A DNA stretch of 7,866 bases from Holdemanella sp. (GCA_021442845.1 JABUSD010000312.1:1-7866), one strand, 5' to 3'. Positions 1-7,848 are shown, counted from the stretch's first letter. Numbers and translations are program-made. Notes: generated by a model not told the origin, from the sequence alone.

Positions 1-272
<272 letters not shown>

Positions 273-1526
273 CTACTTTCTAATAATATATAGCACATCC
301 TCTTTGAATGGATGCATATCAATTACAGATTGTTCTTTCTTATAAGTGATATTTAATTTGCATGTAAAGCGATTTTCTAAATCAATGCAATCTACTTTCC
401 AGTCTGTGAAGTCTTTATTTAGACGTACACATGTGTTTGATGGAAGATATACCAGCAATAGATTTTCATTTGCATAAGCAAGACGAATATCCGTTGTCTT
501 ATTCACAAGAAGTTCCTGTGCTGATGTTATGCCATCCACACCTAATTGTTCAAAGATTGTCTTTAAATATCCATAATCCCATGCACCTGGGAAATTCATC
601 GCTTCTTCAATGCACTTTGGCATATCAAATCCTTCCCCTAAGGATGCAGCAAATGAGCTAGTTGCCTTATGCCAGCTGTAGATTCCTGCAGCTCCGTATG
701 TGATACCAGCACATGCACCTGAAAGGATACTTACATAAGCGGCTCTTCGAACGTCTCTTCTTGTCCAGCGTCCATATTTACCACCTGAATATCCCATATC
801 CTCATAACATGGTTCTGAGTTTAATAATGGTTTATCTGGATATTTAGCCTGCATTTCTTCACTTAATGAATATGGCATAGTCAAATCATTTGAGTTATGT
901 CCTGACTGATAGAAGAACAGATCTAACATGCTTGCTAATTCTTCAGGAATATAGCTATAGCGACCTTTAATATGTGTAGTAAATAAACAATCCTTTGCCA
1001 ATGCCTTTAATTGTTTACCAACAGAAATGTAATATTTTTCTGTTTCTTCTGTCTGGAAATCTGTATCTCCTGTTACAACATAGATTGGATGTAAATCAGA
1101 GAATGTTTCATGCACTTTATTTACATAGTTTTCTAAGCAGTCAAATGGAAGAATTCCTGTTGGGAAAAGCTTAGATGCCCATGTTCCTGGAACATAGTTA
1201 CACCATAATACAACAAGTGCTACTTCAAATCCTTTTTCCTTGGCTGTCTTTACCATTTCTCTAGCACGAGTAAAATAGGCATTATCCAATTTATATGGAT
1301 CTTTATCTACAAATGGCCAGTAGTTTAAATTTGTGCTTGAAGCATCCCATTGAGGAAGAATATTAATCTGGATTGTGTTAAATCCTTGTACTTTTCTTTT
1401 ATATAGATAGTATATCCAATCTTCATTTTCGATATTTGTGAATGCAGACCAGCAAGTGTCCGCAAGATAGAAGAATGGTTTTCCATCCTTTAATAATGTC
1501 TTATTATTATTTGATACTGTTAACAT
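273..1526 (-). CDS. DUF4038 / GH140-like glycoside hydrolase, 417 aa (candidate apiosidase)
   Basis: A cytoplasmic TIM-barrel hydrolase of the DUF4038 group, which contains the GH140 apiosidases. The barrel starts almost at residue 1 with KPFFYLADTCW (16-26) and continues with GFNTIQINILPQWD (48-61). A candidate acid/base Asp154 lies in VVTGDTDF, and a candidate nucleophile Glu238 in KPLLNSEPCYE. After RRAAYVSILSGACAGITYGA (260-279) a short beta domain (about 345-417) closes the protein. From memory, the characterised GH140 enzyme uses an Asp acid/base and a Glu nucleophile, which fits this protein. It lacks the N-terminal DUF5060 domain of its operon paralog. There is no signal peptide or membrane segment. 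It lies 11 bases downstream of the kinase, and its ribosome site is weak (a purine run, AGAAAGAAAAG), so translation may rely on coupling. Its proposed role is removal of beta-D-apiofuranosyl units from an imported plant glycoside. Other DUF4038 activities remain possible. Confidence is high for the fold and moderate for apiose. Confidence 0.88.
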   Translation of the reverse strand: MLTVSNNNKTLLKDGKPFFYLADTCWSAFTNIENEDWIYYLYKRKVQGFNTIQINILPQWDASSTNLNYWPFVDKDPYKLDNAYFTRAREMVKTAKEKGFEVALVVLWCNYVPGTWASKLFPTGILPFDCLENYVNKVHETFSDLHPIYVVTGDTDFQTEETEKYYISVGKQLKALAKDCLFTTHIKGRYSYIPEELASMLDLFFYQSGHNSNDLTMPYSLSEEMQAKYPDKPLLNSEPCYEDMGYSGGKYGRWTRRDVRRAAYVSILSGACAGITYGAAGIYSWHKATSSFAASLGEGFDMPKCIEEAMNFPGAWDYGYLKTIFEQLGVDGITSAQELLVNKTTDIRLAYANENLLLVYLPSNTCVRLNKDFTDWKVDCIDLENRFTCKLNITYKKEQSVIDMHPFKEDVLYIIRK

Positions 1527-1537
1527 GTCTTTTCTTT

Positions 1538-3016
1538 CTAGTTGGCATCTAAAAAGTCATCACTTTTTCCTAATAGTACGTGAATCGCTTTGTACCAACG
1601 GTGCATTTTCCTGTTCCATTCAGGAACGTCCATTTTTGTGTTGTAATCAGAATATTCCAGATTTGCGAATAGTTCTTTCTTATCGTATAAACCTAGAGCA
1701 ATACCTGCCATATAAGCAGTTCCAATAGCGGATAATTCTTCCTGCTTAGACACCGATACACGTGTACGAGCCATATCACATAAGAACTGCATTAAATATG
1801 GATTTTTACTTGGTCCTCCATCTGTCTTAACCTGATGTAACGATAATTTACTATCACTTGCCATTGCATTTAGAATATCTGTAATCTGGTAGGCAATACT
1901 TTCAACAGCCGCTTTTACTAATTCATAGCGTTTTGTCTTTCTTGACATACCATAGAACATAGCTTTGGCATCATTTGTCCAATAAGGAGCTCCTAATCCT
2001 GAAAAAGCAGGAACAAGTACCGTTTCATCATCCATATTGGCAATCTGATCGATGGTTGATGTTTCAGCAGGATTTGAAATTAGACCAAGGTCATCCTTTA
2101 ACCATGTGATAACAGCCCCTGCATAATTGATATTTCCTTCAAATACATATTCCATCTGCCCATCGATACGCCATGCAAGTGATGTGACAAGTCCATTTTC
2201 ACTTTTTGCATATTCAGTCCCGATGTTCATCATGATGGAAGATCCTGTTCCTAATGTTGTCTTTACCGTACCCTTTGTATGGCATCCTTGTCCAAATAGA
2301 GCTGCATGCGAATCGCCCAACACACTCTGGATTGGGATTGGTTCATCAAAGAATCCTTCAAAATCCGTATATCCATAACAAGCATTGCTGTCACATACTT
2401 CTGGTAGTGCATGCATTGGAATACCAAATAAATCGCATAATTCCTGTGACCAACATCCTTCATGAATATCAAAAAGCTGTGTTCTTGACGCATTGGATGC
2501 ATCTGTCTTAAAGGATTTGCCATCCGTTAGACAATATACAAGCCATGCATCAATCGTTCCTAAACAATATTCTTCCTGTGGCTTCACATTTTCAATGAGC
2601 CATGCCATTTTGCAGGCTGGAAAATAAGGAGATAGTGGAATCCCAGTTATATCATAGATTTTATCGTTATATTCAGGGAAGCGCTCTGCAATATCCTTGG
2701 CACGATTGCATTGCCATACAATCGCATTTGCTAGAGGCACTCCTCTTTTGCTCCACATAACCGTTGTCTCTCTCTGATTTGAAATTCCTAATCCTGCTAC
2801 TTCCTTTTTATCAATTCCAGATTCACGAACAAGCTCCTGAACAACCTGAACTGTATTATGATAAATCTCGGTTGGATTATGGGAAACATGACCAGCCTCA
2901 TTAATAAGCTGTTCATGTTTCTTATCCACTCTTTTTAATAGATTCCCTTTTTCATCAAAAAGAATGGCTTTTGTACCTTGTGTGCTCTGATCGACACTTA
3001 CAATGTATTTTTTCAT
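1538..3016 (-). CDS. FGGY-family carbohydrate kinase, glycerol-kinase-like, 492 aa (candidate apulose kinase)
   Basis: An ATP-dependent sugar kinase of full FGGY length. Visible motifs are the N-terminal phosphate-binding loop VDQSTQGTKAILFD (8-21), GISNQRETTVMW (77-88), AIVWQCNR (98-105), SPYFPACKMAWL (129-140), the catalytic Asp235 in GDSHAALFGQ, the ATP-site segment TTLGTGSSIMM (253-263), PAFSGLGAPYW (336-346) and TDGGPSKNPYLMQF (398-411). It aligns almost throughout with glycerol kinase and keeps Arg82, Glu83, Trp101, Tyr131 and Asp235. However, two glycerol-pocket residues of E. coli GlpK, Gln246 and Phe270, appear here as Ser236 and Ser260. That opens the pocket and fits a larger substrate. 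Its start overlaps the stop of the transketolase C-subunit (ATGA, 4 bases), with GGAAG 7 bases upstream. Between an isomerase, a transketolase and candidate apiosidases, the natural reading is phosphorylation of D-apulose to apulose 4-phosphate. Homology annotation may call it glycerol kinase. The FGGY family is certain and the substrate is inferred. Confidence 0.93.
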   Translation of the reverse strand: MKKYIVSVDQSTQGTKAILFDEKGNLLKRVDKKHEQLINEAGHVSHNPTEIYHNTVQVVQELVRESGIDKKEVAGLGISNQRETTVMWSKRGVPLANAIVWQCNRAKDIAERFPEYNDKIYDITGIPLSPYFPACKMAWLIENVKPQEEYCLGTIDAWLVYCLTDGKSFKTDASNASRTQLFDIHEGCWSQELCDLFGIPMHALPEVCDSNACYGYTDFEGFFDEPIPIQSVLGDSHAALFGQGCHTKGTVKTTLGTGSSIMMNIGTEYAKSENGLVTSLAWRIDGQMEYVFEGNINYAGAVITWLKDDLGLISNPAETSTIDQIANMDDETVLVPAFSGLGAPYWTNDAKAMFYGMSRKTKRYELVKAAVESIAYQITDILNAMASDSKLSLHQVKTDGGPSKNPYLMQFLCDMARTRVSVSKQEELSAIGTAYMAGIALGLYDKKELFANLEYSDYNTKMDVPEWNRKMHRWYKAIHVLLGKSDDFLDAN

Positions 3017-3939
3017 AGATTTTCTTCCACTGCTTTTACAATACCTTTAGTATCAAGACCATAGTATGCAAACATTTCAGTGTTAGAACCTGCAATTAAA
3101 TGTGTATCTGGTAGATTTAATTCGACTAAACGCTTTGGACATGCTTTACACAATGTCTGTGCAACCATAGATCCTAATCCACCAAATGGAGCATGTTCTT
3201 CCACTGTCACAACTAATTTTGCATCCTTAACCTGTTCAATCAATGTAGCTGAATCCAATGGTTTGATACAATACATATCGATGCATCCCGTACTAATTCC
3301 TTTTGCACTTAATTGTTGTGCCGCTTCTTTTGCATAAGGAACCATTTCACCACATGCAACAATGACAACATCTTTTCCTTCTGATAAAACAATTGCCTTA
3401 TCTAATGTGAAATCCATATTTTCATTATAGATATCTTCTGTTGCAGAACGGCTTACACGAATATAAGAAGGATCTTTATCTTCTAATAGAGCTTCCACTA
3501 ATTTAGTCGTCAGAAAACGATCCGATGGTGAATATACACGCATTCCTGTTAAAGCTGCCATAGCTGCATAATCCTGGCATGAATGGTGAGTCATACCTAA
3601 TGCACCATACGATACACCGCCTGAAATACCGATTAATGTAACATTTGTATTTGAATAGGCAACATCGACTTTACATTGTTCATACGAACGAGTTGTAAGG
3701 AATGATGCAGGGGAAGCCGCAAATGCTTTCTTTCCACATGCAGCAAGACCAGCCGCAATTCCAACTAAATCCTGTTCTGCAATACCTACTTCAACAGATT
3801 GTTCTGGATATTTATTAAAGAATGGAGTTAAAGAACCCGATCCTCTTGAATCTGAACATAATACGATAATATCCTTATCTGTAGCTGCTTTTTCGACTAG
3901 AACATCACAGATAGCTTGTCTATTTGTAATCTTATTCAT
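3013..3939 (-). CDS. Split transketolase, C-terminal subunit (candidate apulose-4-phosphate transketolase subunit B), 308 aa
   Basis: This subunit carries the pyrimidine-binding and C-terminal domains of a thiamine-diphosphate transketolase. Glu55 in VGIAEQDLVGIAAG is the catalytic glutamate that activates the cofactor's aminopyrimidine. THHSCQD (117-123) supplies the active-site histidine region. KPLDSATL (226-233) and EEHAPFGGLGS (247-257) belong to the C-terminal domain. The open frame extends to a TTG at 3957, but the ATG at 3939 is preferred: GAGGGGG at 3955-3949 sits 9 bases before it and would lie inside the coding region of the longer form. The ATG start overlaps the N-subunit gene by 8 bases (3932-3939), as expected for two halves made in equal amounts, and the stop overlaps the kinase start. 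With subunit A it should transfer a two-carbon ketol unit. In the apiose pathway this is apulose 4-phosphate plus glyceraldehyde 3-phosphate giving xylulose 5-phosphate and dihydroxyacetone phosphate (subunits named AptA/AptB). That specificity is inferred from context. Confidence 0.94.
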   Translation of the reverse strand: MNKITNRQAICDVLVEKAATDKDIIVLCSDSRGSGSLTPFFNKYPEQSVEVGIAEQDLVGIAAGLAACGKKAFAASPASFLTTRSYEQCKVDVAYSNTNVTLIGISGGVSYGALGMTHHSCQDYAAMAALTGMRVYSPSDRFLTTKLVEALLEDKDPSYIRVSRSATEDIYNENMDFTLDKAIVLSEGKDVVIVACGEMVPYAKEAAQQLSAKGISTGCIDMYCIKPLDSATLIEQVKDAKLVVTVEEHAPFGGLGSMVAQTLCKACPKRLVELNLPDTHLIAGSNTEMFAYYGLDTKGIVKAVEENL

Positions 3940-4756
3940 TTGCGAGTACCCCCTCAATATCCTTCACTGCAATCGCATATTGTTCATCACTCATAACACC
4001 ATGGTGCCATCCCTTTTCATTTTCCATGAAAGAAACACCTTTACCCTTTACTGTATGAGCTATAACAGCAGTTGGTTTACCTTTATATGCTTTTGCAGCT
4101 TCATATGCTTCTTTTAACTGTGCACAGTTATTTCCATCTGCAACATGAATGACATTCCATCCAAATGCTTTGAACTTTTCACCCATATCTGCACTGCTCA
4201 TAACCTGATCCGTTGTTCCTGAAATCTGTAGACCATTTAAATCAACCGTTGCGCATAGGTTATCTAACTTATAATGACCTGCAGCCATCATAGCTTCATA
4301 GTTAGATCCTTCTGCCATTTCACCATCACCTAATACTACATATGTACGATAGTCTTTCTTATCCATTCTAGCTGCAAGTGCCATACCAACACCAATCGCT
4401 AAACCGTGCCCTAATGAACCTGAGTTGATTTCAATACCTGGTACATCTGTATTTGGGTGTCCAATGAATCTTGAACCATATTGTGAGAATGTTTCAATGG
4501 CTTCCTTCTTATCATAGAAACCTTTGTCTCCCAACAGTACATACAATGCATCTGCACAGTGCCCTTTGCTTAATAGGAAACGGTCACGATCTGGATCTGG
4601 CCAGTTTTCTACATTCACATTCATAATGTCATAATAAAGTGTTGTTAAGATATCAATAACACTTAAATCTCCACCGACATGTCCTGATTTAGATAAGTGA
4701 ATCTGTTCAATGATATCTCTTCTTAATTCATAGCTTTTTCTAGTAAGTGCATCCAT
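3932..4756 (-). CDS. Split transketolase, N-terminal subunit (candidate apulose-4-phosphate transketolase subunit A), 274 aa
   Basis: The diphosphate-binding half of a transketolase, made as a separate protein. Diagnostic elements are SGHVGGDLS (24-32), LLSKGHCADALY (61-72), GSLGHGLAIGVGMA (113-126) and the thiamine-diphosphate/metal motif running from GDGEMAEG (143-150) to the Asn174 of VDLNGLQ. His25, His66 and His117 correspond to conserved transketolase histidines around the cofactor and donor substrate. Length is typical for a split N-subunit (about 270-280 aa), so this is not a truncated gene. Its ATG has an excellent GGAGG site 7 bases upstream that abuts the isomerase stop codon. The downstream gene encodes the complementary half, and the two reading frames overlap by 8 bases. 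Cytoplasmic, it works as a heteromer with the C-subunit. Housekeeping transketolase is normally a single polypeptide, so a dedicated split pair inside a sugar operon suggests a pathway-specific ketose phosphate. Apulose 4-phosphate is the best fit; xylulose 5-phosphate or another ketose phosphate is possible. Confidence 0.95.
   Translation of the reverse strand: MDALTRKSYELRRDIIEQIHLSKSGHVGGDLSVIDILTTLYYDIMNVNVENWPDPDRDRFLLSKGHCADALYVLLGDKGFYDKKEAIETFSQYGSRFIGHPNTDVPGIEINSGSLGHGLAIGVGMALAARMDKKDYRTYVVLGDGEMAEGSNYEAMMAAGHYKLDNLCATVDLNGLQISGTTDQVMSSADMGEKFKAFGWNVIHVADGNNCAQLKEAYEAAKAYKGKPTAVIAHTVKGKGVSFMENEKGWHHGVMSDEQYAIAVKDIEGVLANE
3949..3955 (-). promoter_or_regulatory. Ribosome binding site deciding the transketolase C-subunit start
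   Basis: GAGGGGG on the minus strand sits 9 bases before the ATG at 3939. A longer in-frame TTG start at 3957 would begin just ahead of this motif and leave it untranslated-site-less, so the motif argues for the 308-residue product. The site lies within the last codons of the N-subunit gene, which favours coupled translation of the two halves. Confidence 0.75.
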
Positions 4757-4762
4757 TTTTCT

Positions 4763-4770
4763 ACCTCCTA
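4763..4770 (-). promoter_or_regulatory. Strong ribosome binding site of the transketolase N-subunit
   Basis: TAGGAGGT on the minus strand overlaps the TAG stop of the isomerase, and its GGAGG core sits 7 bases before the ATG at 4756. It is the closest match to the consensus in the window, in contrast to the weak sites before both DUF4038 genes. This suggests the transketolase is translated more strongly than the hydrolases. Confidence 0.75.
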
Positions 4771-6168
4771 GTATCCGTGGATTTTAGCTTTAACTTCCTC
4801 TTCGATGTCGTCATATAAATCTGGTGTTATACCAATGTATTTACATGCTTCATATAATACTGGTACAACATCTCCATATACACCTACACAGTGGTGAATA
4901 TATGGTCCTTCAACAATCTTAGTTTCAAGACGTCCAAGGTTTTCTACTTCTACCCATAAATAAGTTCCCTTTGTATATGGTCCTTCAACACCTTTAGCGT
5001 TTCCTAACAACAATGAATATTCGCCATTGTCTCCATCAAAACGCATTAATGTCAAATCACCTTTCTTTGCTTCAGCTTCTACTGCACCTGGGTGATCAAA
5101 TGCCAATGGATATCCAATTGTCGGCTTGCATGATGCACATGATAGTGGCCAAGGACCACAGTGCTGTAACAATTCTCCATTTTCATTGTCTGGGTGACGA
5201 ACTGTCCAGTCAGCAAAGAATGTGTGCTTTGTTTCATCCAGACGAGCTGCTTCTGCAAGAATAGCTGTAATGGCTCCATGAATATCTGTTTCACATACAA
5301 CTGGTAAGCCTTCATCATTTAACAATGAGTTTGCAGCGCATGGCATGATTCCAATTTCACCCTGCAATGCATTCCAGCACTGGATTGCAACCGCATTGCA
5401 TCCATATTTATCAGCTAGATTACGCATCGCAACCTTTAATGCAGCTACATTAGCCAATTCTTCATCTTTGATGCATACATTAAAGTGTGATTTACAATAA
5501 GCAGCCGTTTCTTCAACAGCAGGTGTTCCTTTTACTTTTTTAATTTCAGCTGTTAATTCTGGCATTGGAATTGGTGATAGCTGAATATTGAATTTCTCAA
5601 GCAGTTCACCTTCATTGCACATTGTTGACCAGAAATCAAATGGGCGAGGCCCAATCTGTAAAATGCGAGTGGAACGGAATGCCTTCACAACATTACATAC
5701 AGCTAAGAAATTCTTGATTCCTGCTTCAAACTGCGGATCATTTAAACGAACATTTGCCAGATATGTAAATGGAATTCTAAAACGGCGTAATACTTTACCT
5801 GTTGCGAACAATCCACACTGGCTATCTCTTAAACGAACCCCGTTTGGCTCTGGTCTTTCATCTCTTGGTCCCCATAACAGTACAGGAACATTTAATGCCT
5901 TTGCTAAGCGGCATACTTCATATTCAGTACCAAAGTTTCCGTGTGGAAAGAACAATCCATCAACTTTCGCTGCTCTGAATTTTTCTTCGATTTTAATGCG
6001 ATCATTATCATCATGTAGTAATCCATCTTCTGAAATATCATCGATGTCAACAAATTCTACATCTAATTCTTTTAATCTTTCTCTTGTTAGATTAGCGTAT
6101 TTTACTGCATCTGGTGCTGAGAAAATACTTCTTCTAGTTGGTGCAAATCCTAATACAACTTTTGCCAT
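4768..6168 (-). CDS. L-fucose/L-arabinose isomerase-like protein, 466 aa (candidate D-apiose isomerase)
   Basis: A member of the L-fucose isomerase-like fold family, metal-dependent aldose-ketose isomerases. The N-terminal alpha/beta domains contain FFPHGNFGTEYEVCRLAKAL (73-92), VPVLLWGPRDERP (94-106) and ILQIGPRPFDFWSTM (169-183). The middle contains AVAIQCWNALQGEIGIMPC (259-277) and VVCETDIHGAIT (290-301). The C-terminal beta barrel ends with GPYIHHCVGVYGD (421-433). Candidate metal ligands by analogy to FucI (Glu, Asp, His) are Glu271, Asp295 and His425 or His426. At 466 residues it is shorter than E. coli FucI (about 590) and close to AraA (about 500). The ATG follows GGAAAGG at an 8-base spacing; that site lies in the last codons of the upstream hydrolase. 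No signal peptide is seen. Its place between a candidate apiosidase and a transketolase/kinase block makes it the only candidate for converting the released aldose into a ketose, here D-apiose to D-apulose. The family is solid; the substrate is inferred and could be another aldose. Confidence 0.9.
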   Translation of the reverse strand: MAKVVLGFAPTRRSIFSAPDAVKYANLTRERLKELDVEFVDIDDISEDGLLHDDNDRIKIEEKFRAAKVDGLFFPHGNFGTEYEVCRLAKALNVPVLLWGPRDERPEPNGVRLRDSQCGLFATGKVLRRFRIPFTYLANVRLNDPQFEAGIKNFLAVCNVVKAFRSTRILQIGPRPFDFWSTMCNEGELLEKFNIQLSPIPMPELTAEIKKVKGTPAVEETAAYCKSHFNVCIKDEELANVAALKVAMRNLADKYGCNAVAIQCWNALQGEIGIMPCAANSLLNDEGLPVVCETDIHGAITAILAEAARLDETKHTFFADWTVRHPDNENGELLQHCGPWPLSCASCKPTIGYPLAFDHPGAVEAEAKKGDLTLMRFDGDNGEYSLLLGNAKGVEGPYTKGTYLWVEVENLGRLETKIVEGPYIHHCVGVYGDVVPVLYEACKYIGITPDLYDDIEEEVKAKIHGY

Positions 6169-6173
6169 ATTCT

Positions 6174-7745
6174 TTACCTTTCCTTTACTATAAGTAACCA
6201 GTCTTCTTTATCTGGTTTATTAGGGATGTTCCATTCATTGTTTTCAACTGTAAATACAGTGCTTTCTAAATAGTGATTATTACGAGGATTAAACCATGTC
6301 ATTTCATAGGTTGTGCTATTAAAACCTTTTAGAATTTCTGTTTTACGTGTTGATGCAGGATAATATAGTATCCAATGTGAGGCATCCTTAGATACTGTTA
6401 CAAGTGGTAACTTCTTTCCAAATGGATTTCCAATATTATCATTCCCTGCATGATATGGATACAGTTCCCAAAATTTCTCCTTCAAGTAAAAATCCTTCAT
6501 ATAAGCCATCTGCTGAGCACCTTCGCCTTCAATGGCTTCATACCATGTGATTCCAAACTTGTTAAATAAGCTCATACCGTTTGGCTCACCTTTTTCATAG
6601 TATGTATCCCAAATTCCTTGTGCTCCATATGTAAATCCACATCCTCCAGACTGGATGGATATGTAAGCGCACCTTCTTCCCATGGATGCATCACATAAAC
6701 GCGATCCATTCTCTTCCAATGTAGAACAGAATTCATAGAATACTTCCCCTTCTACAAATGGCTTATCGTTATGTTTTGCCATGAATTCCTTATAATCATT
6801 CGCACTTACAACAAAATCTCCATGACCTGCCTGATTCAGTGTAAAATCAAACCATTCCTCATCCTGATAATAACTTGCGAATGGTCTTTCATTTGTGTAG
6901 TGAGCTGTCTGTAGATGATTGTATCCATCCTTATTCTGAACATAGAGAGCTACCTCTCTCCATCCATCTACATAATATTTCTGTATACTTTTATCATATC
7001 CACCAACTTCTCCAGCTAATGTCCAGACCATTGGCAGCGCTCCATAACGTGCAATAATATATCTTGCCAGATTCTTTTCCTGTTCAATATTATTTTCAAT
7101 CGACATAAACCAGGCAAATCCTAAAGCATTTACAATTCCCTTGTCTGCTAAATAATACATTCTTCTATCCAGTTCATTCTGATAGAATTCCACGTTTGGA
7201 ACATTTTTTCCTTTCCAATACTTGGCATCACCACCCATCAAAGCATCACTTCTTAGATTGGTCTGATAGATGGTAAATCCTTGTTCAAAGCGTTTATCAA
7301 CCATGCCTTTGAACATGCTTTTCATAGTGGGGTGATTGGATTCATCCCATCTTTCTTTATAAGAAAACTCCCAATGTGTATCTCCAAGCCAGAAGAAAGG
7401 TGTCCCATCGGCATATGTGAAATACCTTTTATCTTCACTGACCTTGATAAATCCGTGCTTATAGATATCTAAATCCCCCTCATATGGGATACTTTCAATC
7501 TCACCACAGATTCCATTTAGTCCGGTTTCTAAAGGTGCTTTTATTACATATGTCCACTTTCCTTCTTCAATTGGAGCAAAGGAAATCTTATAAACATTCT
7601 TTCCATCCCAATAGGCTTCTCTTTGAATCACCTGATTTGATGGCCCTGTAAACCAGGCTTCAATGATACAATCCAGGAATGGGTTTTCATATTCTTTTCT
7701 ACTTTCAAACGTTAGAACAATCTGTCTATAATTTTCAATCTTCAT
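6174..7745 (-). CDS. DUF5060 + DUF4038 glycoside hydrolase, 523 aa (GH140-related, candidate apiosidase)
   Basis: The first gene of the operon has three domains. A beta-sandwich of DUF5060 type spans about 1-95 (LTFESRKEYENPFLD; AYWDGKNVYKISFAPIEEGKW). A TIM-barrel DUF4038 domain spans about 98-425, opening with GTPFFWLGDTHWE (114-126). A C-terminal beta domain spans about 440-523, with WFNPRNN and NIPNKPDKEDWLLIV, resembling the collagenase-type domain that often ends these proteins. The nucleophile position aligns with its paralog as Glu334 in KPFVEGEVFYE. The acid/base position is Glu246 in VWTLAGEVGGYD, where the 417-residue paralog has Asp154. There is no signal peptide, so it acts inside the cell. 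The ATG is chosen because an in-frame TAA lies four codons upstream (7755-7757). No good Shine-Dalgarno site precedes it. It is proposed to cut apiosyl or a related plant glycosidic bond, perhaps with a different aglycone preference from the shorter enzyme. The domain layout is well supported and the substrate is inferred. Confidence 0.87.
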   Translation of the reverse strand: MKIENYRQIVLTFESRKEYENPFLDCIIEAWFTGPSNQVIQREAYWDGKNVYKISFAPIEEGKWTYVIKAPLETGLNGICGEIESIPYEGDLDIYKHGFIKVSEDKRYFTYADGTPFFWLGDTHWEFSYKERWDESNHPTMKSMFKGMVDKRFEQGFTIYQTNLRSDALMGGDAKYWKGKNVPNVEFYQNELDRRMYYLADKGIVNALGFAWFMSIENNIEQEKNLARYIIARYGALPMVWTLAGEVGGYDKSIQKYYVDGWREVALYVQNKDGYNHLQTAHYTNERPFASYYQDEEWFDFTLNQAGHGDFVVSANDYKEFMAKHNDKPFVEGEVFYEFCSTLEENGSRLCDASMGRRCAYISIQSGGCGFTYGAQGIWDTYYEKGEPNGMSLFNKFGITWYEAIEGEGAQQMAYMKDFYLKEKFWELYPYHAGNDNIGNPFGKKLPLVTVSKDASHWILYYPASTRKTEILKGFNSTTYEMTWFNPRNNHYLESTVFTVENNEWNIPNKPDKEDWLLIVKER

Positions 7746-7768
7746 ATATTCAATTTAAATTAGATGAC

Positions 7769-7796
7769 TTGCTTTATTTCCGGATCTATGAAGCAA
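7769..7796. repeat. Interrupted inverted repeat in the operon leader
   Basis: TTGCTT at 7769-7774 and AAGCAA at 7791-7796 are inverted arms around 16 bases that themselves contain the palindrome TCCGGA. Counting two more outer bases the match is 7 of 8. It falls in the proposed untranslated leader, between the -10 candidate and the first start codon, and could be a second operator half-site pair or a weak RNA hairpin. With six strict pairs, chance occurrence is possible. Confidence 0.3.
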
Positions 7797-7817
7797 ATAA
7801 TCTAATACCATATTAAC

Positions 7818-7844
7818 AGTCTAAGCTACTATTATCCTTAGACT
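7818..7844. repeat. Inverted repeat with 8-base arms, possible operator
   Basis: AGTCTAAG at 7818-7825 and CTTAGACT at 7837-7844 are perfect inverted arms separated by 11 bases. One arm directly abuts the extended -10 candidate, so a protein bound here would block or position RNA polymerase for the operon. Read on the plus strand, the hairpin is followed by CTTTTT and looks like a weak terminator, but no plus-strand gene precedes it, so operator use is preferred. Confidence 0.5.
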
Positions 7845-7848
7845 CTTT

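Noticed and set aside
2127..2523. Short frames on both strands inside the kinase gene
   Set aside because: They lie wholly within the conserved kinase coding region, have no family resemblance and lack start signals.
1538..3016. A glycerol-utilisation operon based on glycerol kinase similarity
   Set aside because: No glycerol dehydrogenase, glycerol-3-phosphate oxidase or facilitator is nearby, pocket residues differ from GlpK, and the neighbours are sugar isomerase, transketolase and glycosidases.
3013..4756. Transketolase split into two frames as a possible frameshifted pseudogene
   Set aside because: Each half has its own start, ribosome site and complete domain, and split transketolases of these lengths are a normal family form. 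The 8-base overlap is consistent with two real genes.
1538..6168. Sulfoquinovose transketolase pathway as an alternative reading of isomerase plus split transketolase
   Set aside because: That pathway is normally accompanied by a sulfoquinovosidase of family GH31 and has no need of an FGGY kinase before the transketolase step. The DUF4038 hydrolases fit apiose better.
5588..6193. Plus-strand open frame of 201 codons antisense to the isomerase gene
   Set aside because: It mirrors the codon pattern of a well-supported isomerase, has a serine- and asparagine-rich low-information translation, no recognisable domain and no ribosome site. It is a shadow frame.
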